In this document: positions 30,395-40,238 of the stretch, in pieces
How positions within the stretch are numbered: the stretch's first letter is position 1
How the letters are laid out: the number at the start of each line of letters is the position of its first letter
Origin: Clostridia bacterium
Lineage (GTDB): Bacteria; Bacillota; Clostridia; Oscillospirales; Acutalibacteraceae
Assembly: GCA_017428525.1 (NCBI GenBank)
Contig: JAFRQQ010000025.1
Coordinates: forward strand, 1 to 43,083
DNA: 43,083 nucleotides
Reading direction: 5' to 3'
Notes under the pieces: model-generated
The model's input: the letters and a program-made list of their open reading frames with translations, nothing else
Told to the model about the DNA's origin: nothing
The model's database searches: none
Made by a program: the position numbers and the translations under genes

Positions 30395-33300
30395 TCAGCT
30401 GAGTCTCGGATCCACCTGGTTGATGGAGGTGTAGGTGTAGTTGTTGCGGATCGCATTCGCGTCGTTTGCAGAGAGAGCGCCGTCCATGTTGATATCGGCG
30501 GCCTTCGCTCTGTAGTGGCAATACTCTTCCTCATCATCATAGAACCAGAAGGTCTCACCGGACATCTCGTTTCTGAGCATCAGGGAGTCATCGGTGTCGA
30601 TGTAGGCGTTGCCGTCCAGATCGCCGTAGATGATGATCCAGAAGGATTCCACAAGCTCACCGGTCACAGCATCGTACACGTCAATGACGGTACCGGTGCC
30701 GGTCCACGGTGCATACCTGTTGTTCACGCGGGTCACGGTGAAGTAGCCGTCGCCGGACACATCACAGTACTGCTCGCGCAGGAGATCCTCATCGATCATC
30801 TCTTCCAGACCGTAGACATACCAGTAGCAGGTCGCCGGATCATAATCATCAACGGTCAGGCCGTTTCTGTCGATCACGGTGGTTGCTTCCTCGGTCTTCG
30901 GGATCAGCATAACCTTGACGCGCTCGAACACTGCATAGTAAGCAATGTCGTCAGCGGGCATCTCCTGGTTGTTGATATCGACGATCTCGCCGTTCTCCTC
31001 GGTGGACCAGCCCATGAAGTAGTAGTTCTCCTGCCAGGCCATGCCGTCAGAAGGATCGCCCTCCGGGAAGGTGATGAGCTCACCGAACAGCTTCGTGTCG
31101 GAGCCGACCTCATAGAGATCGCCGGTCAGAGCCGGGCCGTGCTCGGAATCAACGTAGCTGTAGAACTTGGCGGTGGATTCGGTCTTGGTCCAGATCGCGG
31201 TGAAGGTGATATCCTCCGCCGGCATGGTCATGCCGTCAGTGTAACCTTCCCAACCGTCGAATCTGTAGCCTTCGCGCTTGGGATCCGCGGGCTTCTCGAT
31301 CGTCTCGCTGTAGTTGTAATCATGTTCGTAGATCGCCTCGTTGGTGTCTTCGAACTTGCCTTCACCGGCATCGAAGGTGGCGGTGTAGACAATGTCATCG
31401 AAGTGTGCATACACCGTGATGGCCTCTGCGGGCATGTTCGCGGGAATATCAACCGGGTTCGCGTCATCGCCCGGGCCGTCGAACCAGCCAAGGAATTCCT
31501 TGCCAGTCACTTCGGGATCATCCAGATCGATCGGCGCGTTGTAGTAGTACGGCGTCTCCGTCGTATCGTCTTCCACAACGGTCGTCAGCGTGTACTGGTT
31601 GCGGGACAGGTACGCCTTCAGGACAAGGGTCTCATCCTCGGAAGCGGGGATCTCGCCGCTCAGCACGCTGTTCGGGTTCGAGGTGTCAAGCGTGAAGCCG
31701 GTCGGCACTTCGATCGACGGGGAGACGGTCTGGCCGACAACGCCGTTATTGAAGGTGTAAGTGCTGGTGGGATCGTCGGGATAGTTGCCCTCGATATCCA
31801 TCTCGTACACTTCAAGGACATAGAGTCTGTTCGCGGTCGCCGCCCAACGCGCGGTGAAGGTCAGATCCTTCGCGGGCATGTTCGGGTAATCGGCGGGCTG
31901 CTCATCCTCTTCGGTGAACCAGCCGACGAAGCTGTAGCCGTCTCTGATCGGATTTGCAGGCGTATAGCTCAGGATCGCTTCGCCGCAATCGATCGTTTCA
32001 TCGACAACCACATCATCCTCGTTGACGTACTTGAGTTCGAAGGGCAGTGCATCCCACTGCGCGATCAGGGTCAGATCTTCGCCGGGCATCGCGGTCGGGA
32101 CGGTTTCGACAGGATTGCCTTCGCCATCCACCCAGCCGGTGAATTCATAACCGTCTCTGGTGGGCTGCTCGATCGCGGGATCGATCGGGGCTTCATAGAG
32201 GCCTTCGATCACAACAGGCTCGGAGCCGTCGTTCTTGTCAACCGTCACGGTCGTCGCAACGCGGGCATAGAAGACCTTCAGCACGGTGGTGCCGTTCGGA
32301 TCCACGGTGTCGGTCATGTTCGCGTCGGGATGATCCTCATTGACGGTGAAGTAATCTCTGTCGATCGGCGTTGCAGTCACTTCGCTGTCGCTCGGTGCCT
32401 GAAGCGTTTCGACCGGCTCAGCGGTGGTCGGATAAGAGCCGTCCGCCAGCTGATAGTAATGCTCAACCGTGTAGTTCACATCGATGGGCGACCAGACTGC
32501 GTAGAAGACCTTGCCTGCGGTGCTGTCCATCGTGCCCAGGTCAGCCAGCGGCGTCAGGCCGTCGGTGGACCAGCCAGCCAGCTCGTAACCCGTCTTGACG
32601 GGCGTGCCGGCGGGAGCGGGAATCGCTTCGCCGAACGGCACTTCGTACTGATCGAAGTAATCCTCGGGATCAGCATCGGTCTCAAGATAGAAGGTCGCGT
32701 TGTACGGGATCGGGTTGTAATGCGCCTCAACGGTCTCGTTCTCGATCACGTTGGTCGGCGGAATCCACTGGACGCCGTCCTTGTACCAATCGTCAAACTC
32801 ATAGCCATCCTTCGCCGGCGCTTCGGGAACGGTCAGCTCGAAGCCGTAGTCGCCTTCTTCGATGTCGAACACATCGCCGTCAACGATGAAGGTCACGGAA
32901 CGATGCTGGATCTCCCACTGCGCGTCATAGGTCGCATCTTCGACTGCGATCAGCACAACTGCCGGATCCCAGCCGGTGAAGTCGTAGCCTTCACGATACA
33001 GATCAGCGTCTGCGGGCGGGGTCACGGTCTGGCCGTAGAGGTAAGTCTCGGTCTTGGTCGTGCCGGTGCCGATGATCAGACCGCCGTTGCCGTTGAAGGT
33101 CACTTCGATCTCATCGCGCGCATAGTAGAGCTTGAGCACGGTGCTGCCGTCTGCCGCGATCGCGTCAACAGCAGCTTCTGCTGCGTGCGCATCATCCAGA
33201 TGGAAGCCGGTGATCGTGGCTGCGGTCGCGGTTGCATCCGCAGGCTCGCCGGTCGTGCCGGTCTGCTCGATCGTCTGGAACGGATCCGCCGGATAATTGC

Positions 33301-36300
33301 CTTCGAGATCCATCAGATAGGACTCAATGGTGTAAGCCACGGTGCCGGGCTCCCAGACACCAACATAAGTCAGGTCGGTCGCGGGCATGGTGGACGCAAC
33401 GGGAACGACCGTGTCCGGATCATTCTCAAGCGCCCAGCCGGAGAAGATGTAGCCTTCCTTCGTGCCCTCAGACGGCACCTCAATCGGATCATTGAAGTAG
33501 ACGTCAAACTGCGTGACCGAACCGTCGTCATTATTGTGAACGAAGGTCAGGTCGTATTCGTTCTCCGTATACACGGCAACGAAGACCAGATCCTCTGCGG
33601 GCATGGTCTCAGGTACATCCGGCGCCCAGCCGATGAAGGTGTAGCCTTCCTTATCGGGAGCATCCGGCTCATCGGGCAGCTCAGCCTCGAATTCAACCGT
33701 ATCCACTCTGACAGTATCGTCGTCAGCAAGGTAGGTCACGGTGTAGGAATTCTTCTGCCACTGCGCGGTGAAGGTCTGATCCGCATCAGGCATCGTTGCC
33801 GGAACTGTCGGATCCCAGCCGGTGAAGGTGTAGCCTTCCTTGGTCGGGTCGGCGGGCTTGTAGGTGGAGAGCGCGGTGCCGTAGGCAACAGCGGCTTCGT
33901 CCACAACAGCAACGTCGTCAACGATGAACTTCAGCGCATGGGTGTTGATCGTGTACTTCGCAGTCACGGTCAGGTCGTGCGAAGGCATGGTTGCGGGCAG
34001 CGCGGTATTGGAGCCGTCATACCAGCCGTCGAAGGTGTAGCCTTCCTTGGTGGGCGCGGTTGCCGGAGTGATCGTATCATTGAAGTGATAGGTCTGGGTC
34101 TCCTGAGTGACGCCGTCCACAAGGTAGGTCACAGTGTAATCATTCTGCGTGTAGGTTGCAACGAAGGACTGATTCTCAGCGGGCATGGTTGCCGGAACTT
34201 CCGGATTCCAGCCGGCGAAGGTCTTGCCTTCCACAGCGGGGGCTGCGGGCGTCGGGATCGCGTCGCCGTAAGCAACCGTTGCAGGCTCGCCGATCACGGT
34301 CGTACCGTCTTCCTGATAGAAGGTGGCAGTGTACTCGTTCGGGATCAGCTTGTAGAAGAGATCCAGGTCAGAAGCGGGCATGGTGTCGTCCGCGGTCAGC
34401 GGCGACGTCATGGTCACGTTCTTATAAGGATCGCTCAGCGAATAGCCTTCCGGAGCGGTGTAATCGATTGCGGGGATCTCATCGCCGAAGGCGACGGTCT
34501 GCTGATCCTGCTGCTCGAAGTCACCGGTCGTCGGGTTCTTCACATAGTAGGTCACAGTGTATTCCGCGGGCGTCCACACGGCATAGAAGATCTTGCCGTC
34601 GGTGCTGTCCATCGTGCCGAGATCGGCAAGCGGCTCATCCGCGTCATCCGTTGCGGCCCAGCCCTGGAAGTCATAGCCGGTCCAGGTCGGATCCACAGCC
34701 GGAGCAGTGATCGCTGCGTCATAATCAACGCTGATGACCTGCTGCGTGGAGTTGTCATAGAACTTGCCGCCGTTGGCGTCAAAGACTGCGTTGTAAGGAT
34801 TGGCAGCGTAGGTCGGCTTCACGGTGATGTCCTCAAGACCCATGGTCTCGGGAATGTCAACCGGGTTGTCGTCCTCGTCCACCCAGCCGGCGAAGGAATA
34901 GCCTTCCTTCTCGGGCGCAGTGGGCTCTGTCACGTCAGCGCCATAGAGATACGGCGTCTCGCTGACGGTCTCCGTGCCATCCTCGTTCTTCACGGTCAGG
35001 GTGTGCTCATCTCTTGCGATGTAGAACACCAGCGGATTGCTCAGACCGTTGGGCAGCAGCGTCGCGGTGGTCACATTGGTCTGGTCGGTATCCTCATGGA
35101 AGCCTTCCTCAATGGCCGCCTGCGCATCCGCCGTCACATCCACGTCATCCATGGTGTGACCGGTGTAATCCTTGATTTCCGTGGCGTCAGCCGGATAAGT
35201 GCCATCCGTATTCATCACATAGATGGAAAGGATGTAATCCTGCTCTGCAGGCTCGAACACAGCCACATAGGTCAGGTCATGGTTGGGCATGGTCTCCTCG
35301 ATATCAACAATGGTATCGGGAGCTTCCTGAAGCGCCCAGCCCTGGAAATCATAGCCCTGCTTGGTGGGATCCGTCGGGACAACGATAACATCCTCAAACT
35401 CGACATCCTTCGGGGTGTTGGCATACGGCTCGCCATCCACAAGGAAGGTCAGCGAATACCACTGCTTCACCCATTTGGCTGTCACGCCAACGTCATTCGC
35501 GGGCATGTTTTCGGGAATCTCATCATCGAACTCGCCGCCGACGACCATCCACCCGTCGAACGCATAACCGGGCTTGTCGGCCTCGGTGGGCTCTGCGGGC
35601 TGTGTGATCGTTTCGCCGAAGCGATACGGGGTCACGGTCGGCTCGGTGCCGTTGTCAAGATCCACAGTCAGGTTGTAGGTGATCAGGTCATACTTGACAA
35701 CCAGAATGGTGCTGCCGTCGGCAAGCACTTCAGCGGAGAGGACGGATTCCCCTTCATTCAGCTGATAGCCTTCCACTTCGGCGGGAAGCACTTCCGCGGT
35801 CTCGCCGGTCTTCTTCACATTGGAGATGACCTGGGCGGGATCGGGATTCAGCACGTAGTTGCCATCAAGATCCTCATAGTAATACTCAACCGTGTAGTCC
35901 ACATAGTCGGGCTCATAGACTGCGTAGAAGGTGATGCCGCCTTCCGGCACATAGCCGAGAGTCACAAGCGGTTCCTCGGCGTCTTCCGTCTCCGCCCAGC
36001 CGATGAACGCATAGCCTTCCATGGTCGGATCTTCATCGGGCGCGGTGATCTCATCGTCGTAGGTCATGGGCACGATCTTCTGCGTGCTGTCGTCCAAATA
36101 CTTACCGCCGTTGGCGTCAAAGATCACGTCGTAATCATTGATCTCAAACAGTGCGGTACGGGTCACGTTCTCAGCGGGCATCGTCTCGGGCAGTTCGGTA
36201 TCCCAGCCGGTGAAGGAGTAGCCTTCCTTGGTCGGGGTCTCGCCGTCGTAATCGGTCGGGACAGCCTGATAATCGAAGCTGTCTCTGTCGATCTCTTCGC

Positions 36301-39300
36301 CTTCGCTGATGTAGATGATATCATACTGGTTGACCGTCCACTGCGCGGTGTAGTCGGCGTCAGCCGTCACAACGCGGACGAGGTCGGGATCCCAACCGGC
36401 GAAGGTGTAGCCTTCTCTGGTCGGATCTTCGGGCTCAAGCAGTGTCTGGCCATAGAGATAGGTCGCGCTCGCATCTTCGGGAAGCGCCAGTTCGCCGCCG
36501 TTGGCGTCGAAGGTCACGGTGTACTCAATTCTCTTGTAGAACACCTTCAGCACGGTGCTGCCGTCCGCTGCGATCACGTCTTCAGCCAGATAATCCACAT
36601 TCGCGGTATCCAGCTCATAGCCTTCGGGTGTCGCGATATCCGCAGTCGCGGTTTCGCCGGTCACACCGGTCTTATCGTAGGTATACGGGGTCGGATCGGG
36701 ATAGTTGCCATTCACGTCCATGAGATAATACTCAACGGTGTAGGCGACTTCACCCGGCGTCCAGACCGCATAATAGGTGGTATCCCCTGCGGGCATCGTG
36801 GTCGGCGTGATCACGTCTGCTGGCTCAGCGTCGGGCGTCTCTGCCCAGCCTTCGAAGACATAGCCTTCCTTCTCCGGATTCGCGGGAATGTCAAGAACCG
36901 TGCCGTAATCCGTCTCGGTCGGACCGATGACGGTGGAGTCATCCGCCCATGCGCCGGTGTTGGCATCCCAGGTCAGGTCGTAGGAATTGACGGTGTAAAC
37001 CGCATAGAAGACGAGGTCTTCGTCGGGCATGTAGTCAACCTTTTCAGGCGACCAGCCCCAATCCGGGTTGAAGGAATAGCCTTCCTTCTCGGGGACATCG
37101 GCCACGGGAACGGGATCCATGTAAGTGACATTTTCCTCGAGAACGACCACGTCGTCCGCAATGTACGTCACCTTGTGGGTGTTGATTTCCCACTGCGCGA
37201 TGAAGATCTGATCCTCTGCGGGCATGGATTCGGGAACTTCAGGCTGCCAGCCCATGAAGGTGTAGCCTTCCTTGACCGGCGTTTCCGCGGGCTCGGGAAT
37301 CGCATCGCCGAAGTTGACCTGCTCGGTCAGGATCAGGTCAGCGTCATCCACCGTGTAGGTGACGGGATCGGTCGTATCATCGATTTCGCCTTCCATATAG
37401 AAGGAGGCGTTGTACTGCTCGACCTCGAAGATCGCTTTGTAAATCAGATCTTCGTCCGGCATGGTTTCGGCTGCCAGCGCATCGGGATCGATGGCGTTCG
37501 CCGCATCGTATTCAGCGGTGGACGGCACCCAGCCGAGGAACGCATAGCCTTCCTTGTAAGGATCGGCAGGAACATCCTTCGGGTCGCCGTTGGCAACTTC
37601 GAAGATTTCGTAATCGGAATCATCCTCGTTGAGGTAGGTCAGCGTGTGATGATTGCCTTCCCATGTTGCAACGAAGTAGGTATCCGCCGCTTCGTCCATG
37701 ATGTCGGGCTCGGGATCCCAACCGGTGAAGACATAGCCTTCTCTGGTCGGATCTTCGGGCTTCTCAATCGCTTCGCCGAACACGGTGGGAACGGTCTTTT
37801 CTGTCGTCTCATCGCTGAACTGACCGCCCGCTGCGTCAAAGATCGCATTGTAGGTGTTCGCGCTGATACGATAGAACAGGCTGATATCCGATGCGGGCAT
37901 CGTATCCGCATCCGTATAAAGCGTCGTGAAGGTATACTCTTTATAAGCGTCAGACAGGGAGTGGCCTTCCGGAATCACGCTCGCGGGCACTTCGGTCGGA
38001 ATGGGATCGCCATAGGGAACTCTGGCGGTGTGGATCCGCTCGAAGGTCAGCGTGTCGGGATTCAGGACATAGTAGCTCGCCACATAGGTCGCCGGCTCAT
38101 ACACAGCATAGTAGGTGGTGCTGACGCCGGGGTTCGTCTCGGGCAGACCGGTGATGTCGCCGAGGGTTTCATCCGTGGTCCAGCCGTAGAAGATATAGCC
38201 GTCCTTGGTCGGGTTCGGCTCGGTGGGATTCTCAAACGGATCGCCGTAGGTCACCGTCTTGACCTCATTCTCCATGCCGTTGTCGTAAACGAAGGTCAGC
38301 TCGACCTCGCTGATCCAGACAGCATAGAGGGTGATGTCATCATACGGATAGACGCTCACGTCATCGGGGAATTCCACAGCGTTGCCGTCGCCGTCCATCC
38401 AGCCCTTGAAGGTGAAACCGTCTCTGGTCGGCTCAGGCTCAATGGAAGGATTCACAGCCGTGCCGATGATGCCGGTGGAGGAGACCGTCGTCTCGTCGCC
38501 GGGGAAGGTGCCCTCATTGGCGTCGAAGGTGATGGTGCTCTCAAGGCTGACAGGCGTGTTGTCGGAATCCAGATCCATGTAAACCAGCCACAGACCGGTG
38601 GTGCTTACAAGTTCGCCGTCCTGCTCGGCAATTGCGATGTTCGTGTAGGCGCCTCTGGGATTGTCGGGCGTGAACACGCCTTCCAGATCGACATAGGAAA
38701 CACCGATCTTGTCGGTATCCGCCGTCGGAGCATCGTCACGGACCTTCAGCGGGAACTCGATGAACCACTCATCGCCGTCGATCTCGCTGACCACGCTCTT
38801 GGCAAACTCGAAGGTCACAAGATAGATGTTGTTCGCAGCAAGGGTCTCATCCGTAATCGTGCCGTACTGCTTGATTCTTCTGATAACGGTGTTGCTGCCG
38901 GAGGGATCGACCTTGGTCACAGCCGCAGTCGGGTTCGCGTTAGCTGCCACTGCAGCGGAATTGGCGGTCACATCCGTCTTTCTGTTGAAGACGAAGTTAT
39001 CCTCGAAGAAGCTGTTCTCGGCAAAGAGCAGAACCTGGCCGCTGCTGGTGGTGTAGTCGGTATCAATATACAGACGCACCTTGACATCCTCGCCGGGCGC
39101 CACGCGCTCGGTTTCGATCCATTCGCCGGAGTCAGGATCCAGACGGACAAACTCCGTGTGGAAGGTCAGCGTGCCTTCCGTGTTCTCTGCGTTGTTGCTC
39201 CAATCCGCAGTGTAAACCGTGTTCACAGAGGGATAAGCCGTCACGGCAGAAGCTTCGCTCTCACCCTGCGCGATCCAGCCGCGGAAGGTGTAGCCTTCAC

Positions 39301-40132
39301 GGGTGGGCTCTTCGACGGTGAGCGCTTCGCCGACGTCGCCTTCAAACACCTTGGTCGTCTCTTCGTCAGCGAAGATACCGCCGTTGGTCATGAAGGTCGC
39401 GGTGACAGGATTGGTGAAGAGGCCGACATCCTGGCTGGAGGGAACCACGGTTGCATCATAAGCAACCATGCTGTCCGCAGAGATCGAGGGCGCGCCCTGC
39501 TGGCCCTTGGTAATGTCGGTATAGCCTCTGGTGTTGCTGGAGGAACGGACGATGCCGGTCGTGGTGAAGAAATCGCCGCGCGCATCGGCATTCAGGCCCG
39601 TCTTCACAGTCAGGTCAACCTCGAAGGCCACGATATCATCGCCGTTGGTCTTCGAATCCTGCAGCATGTAGTTGCCTGCTGCACCGTTTTCCCACTGAAT
39701 AAACAGTGCGTCATTGGTGCTGAAGAAATCCGCATCAACCATGCCTCTGTTGATCATGGCGTTCTTTGCGGAGTCCGAAAGCGGTTTGATTGACGCATAA
39801 TCAATCAGATCGGCATAATACTCACCGGGTTCGATATCCACTTCCTCGGTATACGGAGTGCTGAAGAAATCTTTGGTGTAGAAGAATGCGATCTGACCGC
39901 CGCCCTGATAGAAATCAGAGTCCAGCAAGATCAGGGCTTTGACATCTTCACCCTCTTTGACCTTGCGGGTTTCAACCCACTTGCCATTGACTTGACGGAC
40001 GATTTTCGTTGTGATCGCAACTGTCGATCCGTCGCTGGTATTGACGTCCCAAGCGGAAGCCATTACCGTGACCGTGCCGATCAGCATCAGAAACGCCAAT
40101 ACAATCGCGGTCAGTTTTTTGACTGTTGTCAT
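30395..40132 (-). CDS. Giant secreted InlB B-repeat protein with C-terminal dockerin
   Basis: 3,245 residues. Residues 1-27 are a signal peptide (VKKLTAIVLAFLMLIGTVTV). Two related N-terminal modules lie at about 38-232 and 321-522 (VRQVNGKWVETRKVKEGEDV; VRLDPDSGEWIETERVAPGEDV shortened), with one repeat between them. From there to about 3,060 run some 28 InlB B-type (Listeria-Bacteroides, Flg_new) repeats of the form PTKEGYTFTGWDPTVPATMP, interrupted by six MucBP-like segments (YTVEYYLMDVNGNYP style). A conserved pre-dockerin domain holds WYVYGLEEMIDE. Residues 3,170-3,245 form a dockerin: GDLDGNAYIDTDDS and AADINMDGALSANDAN are the two calcium loops. No LPXTG or membrane anchor, so retention probably relies on the dockerin. 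AAGGAGG 11 bases upstream of the ATG. Confidence 0.93.
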   Translation of the reverse strand: MTTVKKLTAIVLAFLMLIGTVTVMASAWDVNTSDGSTVAITTKIVRQVNGKWVETRKVKEGEDVKALILLDSDFYQGGGQIAFFYTKDFFSTPYTEEVDIEPGEYYADLIDYASIKPLSDSAKNAMINRGMVDADFFSTNDALFIQWENGAAGNYMLQDSKTNGDDIVAFEVDLTVKTGLNADARGDFFTTTGIVRSSSNTRGYTDITKGQQGAPSISADSMVAYDATVVPSSQDVGLFTNPVTATFMTNGGIFADEETTKVFEGDVGEALTVEEPTREGYTFRGWIAQGESEASAVTAYPSVNTVYTADWSNNAENTEGTLTFHTEFVRLDPDSGEWIETERVAPGEDVKVRLYIDTDYTTSSGQVLLFAENSFFEDNFVFNRKTDVTANSAAVAANANPTAAVTKVDPSGSNTVIRRIKQYGTITDETLAANNIYLVTFEFAKSVVSEIDGDEWFIEFPLKVRDDAPTADTDKIGVSYVDLEGVFTPDNPRGAYTNIAIAEQDGELVSTTGLWLVYMDLDSDNTPVSLESTITFDANEGTFPGDETTVSSTGIIGTAVNPSIEPEPTRDGFTFKGWMDGDGNAVEFPDDVSVYPYDDITLYAVWISEVELTFVYDNGMENEVKTVTYGDPFENPTEPNPTKDGYIFYGWTTDETLGDITGLPETNPGVSTTYYAVYEPATYVASYYVLNPDTLTFERIHTARVPYGDPIPTEVPASVIPEGHSLSDAYKEYTFTTLYTDADTMPASDISLFYRISANTYNAIFDAAGGQFSDETTEKTVPTVFGEAIEKPEDPTREGYVFTGWDPEPDIMDEAADTYFVATWEGNHHTLTYLNEDDSDYEIFEVANGDPKDVPADPYKEGYAFLGWVPSTAEYDAANAIDPDALAAETMPDEDLIYKAIFEVEQYNASFYMEGEIDDTTDPVTYTVDDADLILTEQVNFGDAIPEPAETPVKEGYTFMGWQPEVPESMPAEDQIFIAQWEINTHKVTYIADDVVVLEENVTYMDPVPVADVPEKEGYSFNPDWGWSPEKVDYMPDEDLVFYAVYTVNSYDLTWDANTGAWADDSTVIGPTETDYGTVLDIPANPEKEGYVFEGWAETPDAEPADVITPTTMPAGDTTYYAVWTPGEVAYTVEYYLMDVNGNYPDPTPYTYDKTGVTGETATADIATPEGYELDTANVDYLAEDVIAADGSTVLKVFYKRIEYTVTFDANGGELALPEDASATYLYGQTLLEPEDPTREGYTFAGWDPDLVRVVTADADYTAQWTVNQYDIIYISEGEEIDRDSFDYQAVPTDYDGETPTKEGYSFTGWDTELPETMPAENVTRTALFEINDYDVIFDANGGKYLDDSTQKIVPMTYDDEITAPDEDPTMEGYAFIGWAETEDAEEPLVTLGYVPEGGITFYAVYEPDYVDYTVEYYYEDLDGNYVLNPDPAQVISNVKKTGETAEVLPAEVEGYQLNEGESVLSAEVLADGSTILVVKYDLITYNLTVDLDNGTEPTVTPYRFGETITQPAEPTEADKPGYAFDGWMVVGGEFDDEIPENMPANDVGVTAKWVKQWYSLTFLVDGEPYANTPKDVEFEDVIVVPTDPTKQGYDFQGWALQEAPDTIVDIEETMPNHDLTYVAVFEPAEQDYILSIYVMNTDGTYPADATEIKDYTGHTMDDVDVTADAQAAIEEGFHEDTDQTNVTTATLLPNGLSNPLVFYIARDEHTLTVKNEDGTETVSETPYLYGADVTEPTAPEKEGYSFAGWVDEDDNPVDIPETMGLEDITVKPTYAANPYNAVFDANGGKFYDNSTQQVISVDYDAAITAPAVDPTWTGYDFQGWAATDDADEPLADLGTMDSTDGKIFYAVWTPAEYTVTYYVKNPTTGDFEQQDQQTVAFGDEIPAIDYTAPEGYSLSDPYKNVTMTSPLTADDTMPASDLDLFYKLIPNEYTATFYQEDGTTVIGEPATVAYGDAIPTPAAPAVEGKTFAGWNPEVPATMPAENQSFVATYTQNDYTVTYLVDGVTQETQTYHFNDTITPATAPTKEGYTFDGWYDGSNTALPATMPSHDLTVTAKYTINTHALKFIVDDVAVVDEAAVAYGTALSTYKPADPTKEGYTFTGWDPTVPATMPDADQTFTAQWQKNSYTVTYLADDDTVRVDTVEFEAELPDEPDAPDKEGYTFIGWAPDVPETMPAEDLVFVAVYTENEYDLTFVHNNDDGSVTQFDVYFNDPIEVPSEGTKEGYIFSGWALENDPDTVVPVASTMPATDLTYVGVWEPGTVAYTIESYLMDLEGNYPADPFQTIEQTGTTGEPADATATAATITGFHLDDAHAAEAAVDAIAADGSTVLKLYYARDEIEVTFNGNGGLIIGTGTTKTETYLYGQTVTPPADADLYREGYDFTGWDPAVVLIAVEDATYDAQWEIQHRSVTFIVDGDVFDIEEGDYGFELTVPEAPAKDGYEFDDWYKDGVQWIPPTNVIENETVEAHYNPIPYNATFYLETDADPEDYFDQYEVPFGEAIPAPAGTPVKTGYELAGWSTDGLTPLADLGTMDSTAGKVFYAVWSPIDVNYTVEHYYQLADGSYPTTAEPVETLQAPSDSEVTATPIDRDYFTVNEDHPDANMTDTVDPNGTTVLKVFYARVATTVTVDKNDGSEPVVIEGLYEAPIDPAIEQPTRDGYEFTGWVDGEGNPVETVPTAMPGEDLTLIAQWDALPFELKYVNEDDVVVDETIDCGEAILSYTPANPIRDGYSFVGWFTEEDEQPADYPNMPAKDLTFTARWAATANRLYVLEVYEMDIEGNYPDDPTSTYTFNNGVVGQTVSPSIEVPTGFTLDTSNPNSVLSGEIPASEDETLVLKAYLSRNQYTLTTVVEDDTTETPYYYNAPIDLDDPEVTGKEFLGWFDGPGDDANPVDIPANMPAEAITVYAHFDDIVYTATFDAGEGKFEDTNEAIYEHDYNYSETIEKPADPKREGYRFDGWEGYTDGMTMPAEDITFTAIWTKTESTAKFYSYVDSEHGPALTGDLYEVGSDTKLFGELITFPEGDPSDGMAWQENYYFMGWSTEENGEIVDINNQEMPADDIAYYAVFERVKVMLIPKTEEATTVIDRNGLTVDDYDPATCYWYVYGLEEMIDEDLLREQYCDVSGDGYFTVTRVNNRYAPWTGTGTVIDVYDAVTGELVESFWIIIYGDLDGNAYIDTDDSLMLRNEMSGETFWFYDDEEEYCHYRAKAADINMDGALSANDANAIRNNYTYTSINQVDPRLS
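30925..39403 (-). repeat. About 28 protein-level InlB B-repeats
   Basis: Repeats average near 70 residues when single and longer where a MucBP-like segment is inserted. The core is P-x-K/R-E/D-G-Y-x-F-x-G-W followed by MPA-x-D. DNA copies have diverged, but some pairs look recent: the stretch encoding LADLGTMDSTAGKVFYAVW recurs as LADLGTMDSTDGKIFYAVW. Confidence 0.85.
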
Positions 40133-40193
40133 TGCTTCGTTTGCCTCCTTAATTAGTCTCGCCTTTCGGCGGTAATTGCTCTTTTATTGTCTG

Positions 40194-40222
40194 CCGGGGG
40201 AAGGGAGCGCCCTCCCCCGGCT
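40194..40222 (+). other. Strong GC hairpin with T-run facing opposite to the genes
   Basis: GCCGGGGG and CCCCCGGC arms with an inner GGG/CCC pair lie in the 106-base gap between the two giant genes. The T-run (TTTTT) follows the stem on the plus strand, whereas both genes are on the minus strand. As written it would end plus-strand (antisense) transcripts; as RNA from the minus strand it would be a stable intercistronic stem. Confidence 0.6.
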
Positions 40223-40238
40223 TTTTGCAATTAGGAGG

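Noticed and set aside
30925..39403. Regularly spaced similar DNA words resembling a repeat array
   Set aside because: They encode the GYxFxGW core of InlB repeats, vary in sequence and spacing, and lie inside a gene; not CRISPR.
30515..39793. Open plus-strand frame of 3,092 codons opposite the giant repeat gene
   Set aside because: It lies in exact register with the real gene, has no ribosome site, signal or known domain, and follows from absence of TTA, CTA and TCA in the sense strand.
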